A DNA stretch of 64,000 nucleotides, from the NCBI GenBank assembly GCA_900239685.1, contig OENT01000203.1, forward strand, positions 1 to 64,000. Direction: 5' to 3'. This document shows, piece after piece, positions 56,615 to 64,000 of the stretch. The notes below the pieces were generated by a model that had not been told where the DNA came from, made no database searches, and saw only the letters and a list, made by a program, of their open reading frames with translations. Origin of the DNA: Rotaria macrura. Taxonomy: Eukaryota > Rotifera > Eurotatoria > Philodinida > Philodinidae. Numbering within the stretch: position 1 is the first letter of the stretch; each line of letters opens with the position of its first letter. The position numbers and the translations under genes are program-made.

Positions 56615-59600
56615 ATGACGTCTTCGTCACCATTTTCAGCCAATACTGGCAAACTTCAAGTTTTACCTTCACCTGTAAGTATATTGAACAAATTAAAATC
56701 CATAATAATTTTTCTTTCAAGACAACACTACTATTCGCACAATCGATTAACAACAATGTTACGATTAACAATATGGGAAATACAACACAAAATATTCGTC
56801 AATCAAATATACAAAACGGTACAATTCTTCAACAACCAATGACCAGTGGAATAGTGACAACACCAACAAGTATTGTTCGTGTTAATCAGCCACAGCATAT
56901 TCAACATCAGTCCACAGCATTAAATCAAGGGCAGTTTGTACCGCAAACACTGTGGACAAATAACATACAACAGACATCACAACATCAATTTACATTTCAA
57001 AAACAAACTCAACAAACATCTGGTCTTCAATATACAACTGTTAAAAATGGTAAGAGAAGTTGTTTTCAGACGATAGAGAACAATACATTCATTGTTTTTC
57101 ATTCGTTCACACATGAATAGCAGAAGAGAAATCAATGCATCTAATAAAGGAGAATGTCATGTAAATGACTAGTTCTTTGTAGCTATCGACGAATCAGAGA
57201 ACTTGTCATTAAATAAAAACGTGAATTCTATATTTAAACTTAGAAGAAACTGTGAAAATAATTTATACTCATGTGACTGTCAAAGAAAAGCGCTCTGCTG
57301 TGGAATTTTTCAAAAGAAAATGATTTAGTGCAGTTAATAATTTCACAATTAGTGCATTTCTATGTATTCATTAATAACGACAACTATTCTCGCATTAAAG
57401 GATAGATTTGAGTTTTTGAGAGATCAGCAACTGATTATAAAAGGTATAGCAGCAAGGATGGGTTTCATGATTGGATTTGGATAGTTGCACAGTAGCCAGT
57501 CACTATCGCAAAAACTACCCGAGTGTTATACAGTGATTTGATATTCAGATTGAATCCTGTAATCATTGACTCGTCCGATGTAGTCTTTCTTTATAAATCT
57601 TGTGAATAAATGGGAAAAATAATGATCGTTTCTAAATTTCTCAGAAAGAATGTACTATCGAATTTAATAACGAAAGAAATCAATATTTGCCGTTTGCGTC
57701 ATATTAAATCATAGATTATCATGAGTTCATTTTTATTTGACATGGCTAGGTTTCTAATGAAAAAAATTCGATTATCAAATCAAATCTATTCCATAATTTT
57801 GAGAAGTTGCAAAATTCCATTTAATCGTCAAGGTTTCATCAAAATCATAACGAATGCAAAATACAGCAAGTGTGGTAACAGCCAATAATTAGATGCATTC
57901 GATTGAAAATGCAGCGAAATTTGATTTAATTTAGATCAAATGAAATTTTATATTGAATAGTTTTTAATAGAGACCTATCAATACTCTATTCTTAGTATAC
58001 GTCGAAGTCAGAATGAGGCTGGTTCTAGTTTAAAATTGATCCCAGTGAAGATATACAGCATCTGAAATGGGCTCTATTTAATGAGTCACTTTTCAAGACC
58101 TATGTTTCGTAAAATATATGATTTTCTTTCATACGATTCGATGTAAAATCAGACTATCCATAGAATAGGGTAATTAACTCTTTTTCAAAATGAAGATTGA
58201 CCATTTTATCTATGAGAGTTTTTCGAAATATATTTTTATTTCTTTCCTCAAGAACCAGTTACTATTAATGGCATACAGCAGCAGTCATCCGTCATACCAA
58301 CTAAACTTATGGCACAACCAGTTGTTCGTCAAACAGTCACGTCACAACAGACGACAGCAACCTATACAGAATCTCAAATCAATGATTTTGTATCGAAGTG
58401 TAGAACATTTTTAACAACATTACTTCGATTAGCTGAAAAACAAGCACCAGAGAAATTACCAATGGTTCGATCGTGCATTCAAGAACTTTTGGTACTGTGA
58501 AAAATAAAGAATTCTGCAGAAAAAGAATCATTCGAGAAATTTTTTCACACATAGGATGGTACGATCGATCCTGAATCGTTTACACAACGACTTCATACTC
58601 TTTACAAATCTCAACCACACATATCACTTGTTCCATTTTTCAAAGTAATTTTAACAAATATTCCTTTTCAAGGAGAGAATGAAAAGAAAATTCAGACATA
58701 GATTTCGCTGTTTGAGTTAAAATATGAGAGCCATTTTGTTTTGAAAACATGTTTCAGGATTATTTGATTTACGTTGAGGTAATTAAAACTAATTATACGA
58801 TTCTATATGTTTTCTTCTATTTTTGTTTGTTTTGGGTTATTATTGCAAAATGCTAGTCTGCTCATTTAATGTGGTGCTTAAACAGATATATATTTTGTTT
58901 TCACTTATGTTTCGATCGATTCTTCATACAGACATGAATATTGCTTTTCTTTCGATGAGGCACGCTATAAATTTCTTAGTAAAACCAATCGAATGAAACA
59001 TTTTTAATGCTATCAAAGTCGGTCTGTAGAGACATCTATCGATGATAGGAAGCGCAAAAATGAGTCAAAATGCTGACAGGTAATCACCGTTGTATTCTGC
59101 AGACACAATGCATTTATATACAGGTGACTTTCACAGTTACAGTTATACATCGTTTCACATACGGAAAGGATTATGCAATACAACATGCACCATCCTATTA
59201 TTTATTACAACGCGACTGATGTAAACAAAGTTTGATCTTACGTAGGATTTTTCGTTTTCATTCAGTAGTACAATATCGATACGTCGTTCGACTACTTTCA
59301 CATTACTTTTTTCTAAAAAAAATATGTTTTCATAATTAAGAAATTTATTTAAAATGAAAAACAGATTCTATTAACTGTCTAGAGCAAGACCACTTTAGGA
59401 TTTCGTCTTCAAACACTGCTGAATCGAATGATTGCCAAATTTTTTCCTGAGACAAATTTATAATCATAGAAATATACAGTAAAGTTCGAGTACTTAGCAA
59501 CATAGTTGCGGATGTGAGACTATATATTCAGATTTCACATTAGCTACTCCACAGTATAACCGTGCAGCAGAACAAGATATTATTTATAAATATTTACATA

Positions 59601-62600
59601 CTGCTGCTTGTTATTGATTTCGGACCGATAAATTTGAATGGGATTCTTCTTGTGTTTCCGAATGAAGTTTGAATACTAAAAAAAATAGCTTCAAAGTGAT
59701 TTCTCTATAATCCAGCTCGTAGTCTTCTTTATGTTCTCTCTCAATCACATTTCATGCGATCATTTTGTCTTTTGTTTTTTTGTTAATACTATAGTTCCAG
59801 TGAAATGATTATTCTATTTTATCTCTTTAGTTAGCGTTACCACATATGCGTCAAATTGTTAAAAACACATTTGGTCGTCCTATAACAATTGAATTATTAG
59901 AGAAGCTTCAATTACCAACAAGCAATAGTAATAACACTAATAGCAACAATAATAATAATAATAACAATAATGCTAATAACAACAATATTACAACACAATT
60001 AACAAATTCAAATATTATCAATCAATCGTTGTTAAATCAATCACAACAACAACAACAGCAGCAGTCGCATGCAGCACCCATTATTCAGCAACCATTGTAT
60101 ACAACAGTTCAACCCCAACAAAAAATCAATATTCTCCAAGCTCCTTCACAAACATTAATCGGTTCGACAGCGTCATTACTCAGTCAACAACAACAGCAGC
60201 AACAGCAAGCACGAACACAAATTGTTTGTTGAATTTTCTGTTACATTTTGCGTTTCATTTCGAAATTCACAAATAACCTCATTTTAGAGTATAACGGGTA
60301 TTCGCCCATTAGTTACATCTCTATCTTCATCAGCAAATGCAAGTCTTCTTGGTGGAACACAACAAGTGCAACCGGTAACACAAATGATAATTCAACAGCC
60401 AGATTCACTTTTACAGCGTTCATTTTTATCTTCAACGACGACGCTTCAACAACCACAGATTATAACTGTCAATCATCAGCCAATCAAGACAGAAACAATT
60501 CATACACAACCGATGCCTTTAGCCACCATAGCTTCTATTCAACAAAAAACTATTATAAAGTTTGTTTAATTGAAAAATGATTATTCGAAAAAAAAACGAA
60601 GAAAACTCATCTTTCTTTATAGAACTGAAGATGATACATCAGATGATGTTAATAACACAGGATTGAATGATACTCGTCATATGATACATGAAGATCGATT
60701 CATACCTACAGTTACTCTACGTCGACGTTTACATGAATTAGGTAAGGAAGACTATACCATCAAATCTACTTGTGATTCAGTGGTGAGCGCTTCAACGAAT
60801 AATCTTTAGCTCATAAAAGTTAACGTGGTCACTAGAAAATTCAATATTCATGAGACTTTCCTAAATTGTCATTTCTTTCGCTCTACGATATATTCCCATT
60901 TGAATGCATGAGATCACTCCAAACTTCAGAAGAGGGGGCAGAGCGCGAAGGAGGTAATCCTTTTTATTTCTTGTTGTCATTGATCTCTCTAGACACTATT
61001 TGAGTTATACCTTCCACATTATTCATGGATTGATAAGCTCAGCATATTCTCGAACTTTAAAACTTTCTATTAGATTTTCAATGCGTGACGTCTATCTCTA
61101 GAGTGATATTTTGCACATGTCTACTGAAACAGATTGGACTCTCAGTTTATCGTTGTAGAGATGATATCCAGTTATTTTCCACAGTATTTCTTCGAAAGAG
61201 TAATTTGATTATTCTTATTAAACATGACTAATTGTTTGGCATAGTGATAGATTTAAGTGAAAATACTTTTTATGCATGCACTACGATGAGAAGAGTGTGT
61301 AAATATCTAGATATGGAAATTTACGGTTTTAGAGCATCATGCTACCTAGAACACGAAGTACAGTCTACTTCAGATCAATGGTTAATAGTCAAATCTTTGA
61401 TAAGTAATTCGATTGGATACATGCAGTGTGACCTTCATTTAAACAGTACTCATAGATTGGCGAGTTTTTCTCATAAAAAGAATATTGAATTAAAGATTTT
61501 TTGTCAAATGAAGAAGCATCATCATGTATGGAGAATACATGCTTATTGCATGTAGCATACATGTCAACTGACAGAAGAAGAGTTAAACCGGGATACTGAA
61601 TTTCTCATTTGACAACATGTGTCTTACCGATCTGAGTGAAATAAACAATGAGATGAAATTTATGATGAAGCTGTTCCATTCTTGTATATGTATAATGATT
61701 ACTAAAAAACAAAATGTAGATCAAGCAATTAATAATAAATACCCCGATAACTATAATTTATGCTGTACATGACAAATTGATAGAGTGTAGTTTCTCAAGT
61801 GTTGAACGACTTCCTTTTTTATTGTAGTTGAAAAAGATAAACGAATGGGAGGTATAGCAATGAATGATGATGCATATGCACTTATATCTAATGCTACACA
61901 AGAAAGATTGAAGTATCTAATCGAACAAGTTAAACTTATTGCTCAACATCGTATTGATATATCTATGAAGGTATGAATTCTCTTAATAATATCAATTTTC
62001 CGAAAAGAAAAGTAGTAATCTGTTCATTTTTTTAGAATGATCCGTCCTATCAACAAACAAGCGATGTTAAAGGTCAAATAAGATTTCTTGAAGATTTAGA
62101 TAAAATTGAAAAACAAAAAAAAGATAAATTAGAACAAGAAAAAATCTTTCGAGCTGCTAAAGTAGGAATGATATTTTCTCAAAAGTAAACAGCAAAATTT
62201 CAATCATTGTTTTTTTTAGAGTCGTTCGAAAACAAACGACCCCGAGGCAGCGAAATTGAAACAGAAGGCCAAAGAGGTACGAATATTATAATTATGTCCA
62301 ATTTAAAAAACTAGCTAAACTGCTTGATTTTGTTATTGGAAAAAAAGATGCAACAGGCCCAGTTTGAAGAACAACGTCAAAAAGAAGCTAATGAAACAGC
62401 TCTTGCTGCAATTGGAAAGCCGAAAAAACGGAAACTTGAAGAAAGTACTAATCATCCTCACCAAGCAATCATGTCATCAAATGGACCAGAACAAATATCT
62501 CCTATACAACCATCTCCATCATCGGGTGTTACCAATTCAACAAACATGTATCAAAAACCAGTACGTTGAATTAATCGAAATGAAACCGATCGACACTTTA

Positions 62601-62721
62601 TTTATTCTAGAGAACAGCCAAACGTATATGTCGTGCTAATCTTCGTGATTTACTGATTATTATGGAGCGTGATAAATATCTTAAACGAACAACACTTCTT
62701 GTTAGAGCTCTCAGTAAATGA
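56615..62721 (+). CDS. TAF4: TFIID subunit TAF4
   Basis: Core TFIID subunit that pairs with TAF12 through a histone fold. Twelve exons: 56615-56674, 56722-57049, 58253-58491, 58555-58644, 59831-60223, 60288-60559, 60623-60741, 61828-61970, 62036-62161, 62220-62276, 62348-62560, 62611-62721. Phases agree and give 716 residues. The N-terminus is Gln/Asn/Thr-rich. The TAFH/NHR1 domain (about residues 155-250) reads INDFVSKCRTFLTTLLRLAE, CIQELLDGTIDPESFTQRL and ISLVPFFKLALPHMRQ. Poly-Asn (59930-59990) and poly-Gln tracts (60046-60062, 60185-60210) follow. The C-terminal TAF4 domain has HELVEKDKRMGG, ATQERLKYLIEQVKLIAQHR and a charged coiled coil, and ends ANLRDLLIIMERD...LLVRALSK. Three introns (57050-58252, 58645-59830, 60742-61827) are each 1.1-1.2 kb; the others are about 50-65 bp. 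The ATG at 56615 may follow a 5' UTR intron. Confidence 0.93.
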
Positions 62722-64000
62722 TCTTTAATCAAGAAACAATATACATATATATATAAACGAATTTATACTTATATATGTATATCTTTATCTACAAATGATT
62801 TGCTTGGTTTTTTAAATTTAGATAAATCGAACTTATGTCATGTCACTTTTTCCTCTCTCTGCGTTTAACATGGTTTTACATGTTAAACACTTTATTTACA
62901 AAAAAAAGCGTTCTTTGTAACTTCATTATGTACATGTACTTCTTTTCTTTTTCTGTTTTGTTGTTTCTTATTTATTCTGTCTTCTGTACACCAGCTCTTG
63001 GTCGTCACAAGGATATTGCTCCTATTTTTTTTGTACACGTGCTTCTCTTTCTCTCTATTTACAGTGAAACAAGAAAACAAGAAAAAATTTCTCGGATAAA
63101 CATGAATGAATGATTAATTATTCATTTATTTTTTATTTTTTATGTTTTCTAAAATTTACATATATCTACTGCCAAGAAGACATATTACTTAGAAAGAAGA
63201 AGAAGAAAAAAAAAGTTAGGCATGTTTTTCCTTCGTTCCTTATTGAGTACTTCTATGAAACATAGTAATAAAAGAGATCGCGCGTGAGATTTTTCTTCAT
63301 ATGAGTTTGATTAGTTAGATTTATTTTCCACTACGTATAAATCCATACACGTGAAATTCTTATTTGAACTAATTTATTACGACGACACGAAGTCATCGTG
63401 CATCCATTGTAATGAGACAGCTACATCGCAGTTTCTCTAATTTTATGAAGTCTACTGTTTATATGAAGTGATGTTCCTTGAATTTCGAGAATGATTATCT
63501 CATTCTTTTAACAAAGTGCTACATACATCATAAGGCGAAACGAGCTACTTATGAGAACGACCTCCAGAAAACTTCCCGTAGTCCCCATACACAAGCAGAC
63601 AAACATTTGAAAAAACGCGTTTAAACATTCAATCGGGAACGCCAATTGTGAATCACTAACGCTCATTAGCAGACCGCAAGAAACGCATTTTTTACGCAGA
63701 ACTTTCACTTTCGGAGTTTGAAAACGGATTATAACTCTAGTCCTGAGTTTCGAAACGCACGATTATTCGACAATCTAAAAGCTAATGCCTTTAAACACTC
63801 AGAATTAGACTTTTAATCCGTTTCCACGCTCCGAAAGGAAAAGTTCTGCGCAAAAAATGCGTTTCTGGCGTTCTGTTAATGAGCGTTAGTGACTCACAAT
63901 TGACGTTCCCGATTGAACGTTTAAACGTGTTTGTCTGCGTGGTTAGGACCTACCCAATCGATCGAAATCAAGTTAATCTGGAAATCACTACATTGCTTGA
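62722..64000. other. 3' flank of TAF4 and window end
   Basis: A TA-rich 3' UTR region, then pyrimidine-rich DNA with no supported gene, then the 344 bp inverted-repeat element at 63595-63938. Confidence 0.5.
63595..63938. mobile_element. 344 bp MITE with about 150 bp inverted arms
   Basis: The left end is GCAGACAAACATTTG and the right end, reverse-complemented, is GCAGACAAACACGTTT. The arms share TTCAATCGGGAACG, CACTAACGCTCATTA, AGAAACGCATTTTTT and CAGAACTTT in order, at roughly 85 percent by eye, leaving a short loop near 63765. It would fold into one long hairpin. It has no ORF, and no clear target duplication was seen. Confidence 0.85.

Noticed and set aside
61232-61555. 107-codon plus-strand ORF in a TAF4 intron
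   Set aside because: It starts at TTG, has no family signature, and lies wholly between well-phased TAF4 exons.

Overview
This is a metazoan nuclear window: AT-rich, with genes split by many short GT-AG introns (mostly about 50-65 bp), animal protein families throughout, and wide intergenic stretches full of small decayed DNA transposons. A bdelloid rotifer is my best guess, by inference only. The reasons are tiny introns beside large gaps, a single-exon rhodopsin-like receptor with an unusual DRL motif, many non-autonomous elements, and two near-identical haplotype copies joined across one N. No species can be named from the sequence.

Layout, left to right: an IQCH-like gene (minus, 521-5338); a microsomal glutathione transferase MGST1 (plus, 6167-6735); a NET1/ARHGEF3-type RhoGEF (plus, 8010-11985) whose last intron holds a 1.55 kb element; a sigma-class glutathione transferase (plus, 12572-13263); a gap of nearly 6 kb with nested inverted-repeat elements; YIF1 (plus, 19210-20805); mitochondrial ribosomal protein S12 (plus, 20941-22830); a PACSIN/syndapin F-BAR protein without an SH3 domain (plus, 25075-26228); a 5 kb gap with three mobile-element remnants; a small MARCKS-like candidate (plus, 31359-31940); ceramide glucosyltransferase UGCG (minus, 34725-37979, with an apparent alternative first exon at 39627-39748); a probable assembly artefact at 40422-42380; a peroxiredoxin-like protein lacking its catalytic residues (plus, 42723-43455); a single-exon GPCR (minus, 50040-51101); a 2.8 kb nested foldback element (52594-55412); and TAF4 (plus, 56615-62721). 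A 344 bp MITE closes the window.

The genes are unrelated housekeeping or signalling genes, not an operon or pathway. Loose themes are two separate glutathione transferase families flanking the RhoGEF, and Golgi/membrane functions (YIF1, UGCG, PACSIN). I see no tRNA, rRNA, CRISPR array or intact autonomous transposon. The most interesting signals are the two UGCG first exons, the catalytically dead-looking peroxiredoxin, the SH3-less PACSIN, the nested foldback element, and the exact two-haplotype join around the N with its 952 bp presence/absence polymorphism.
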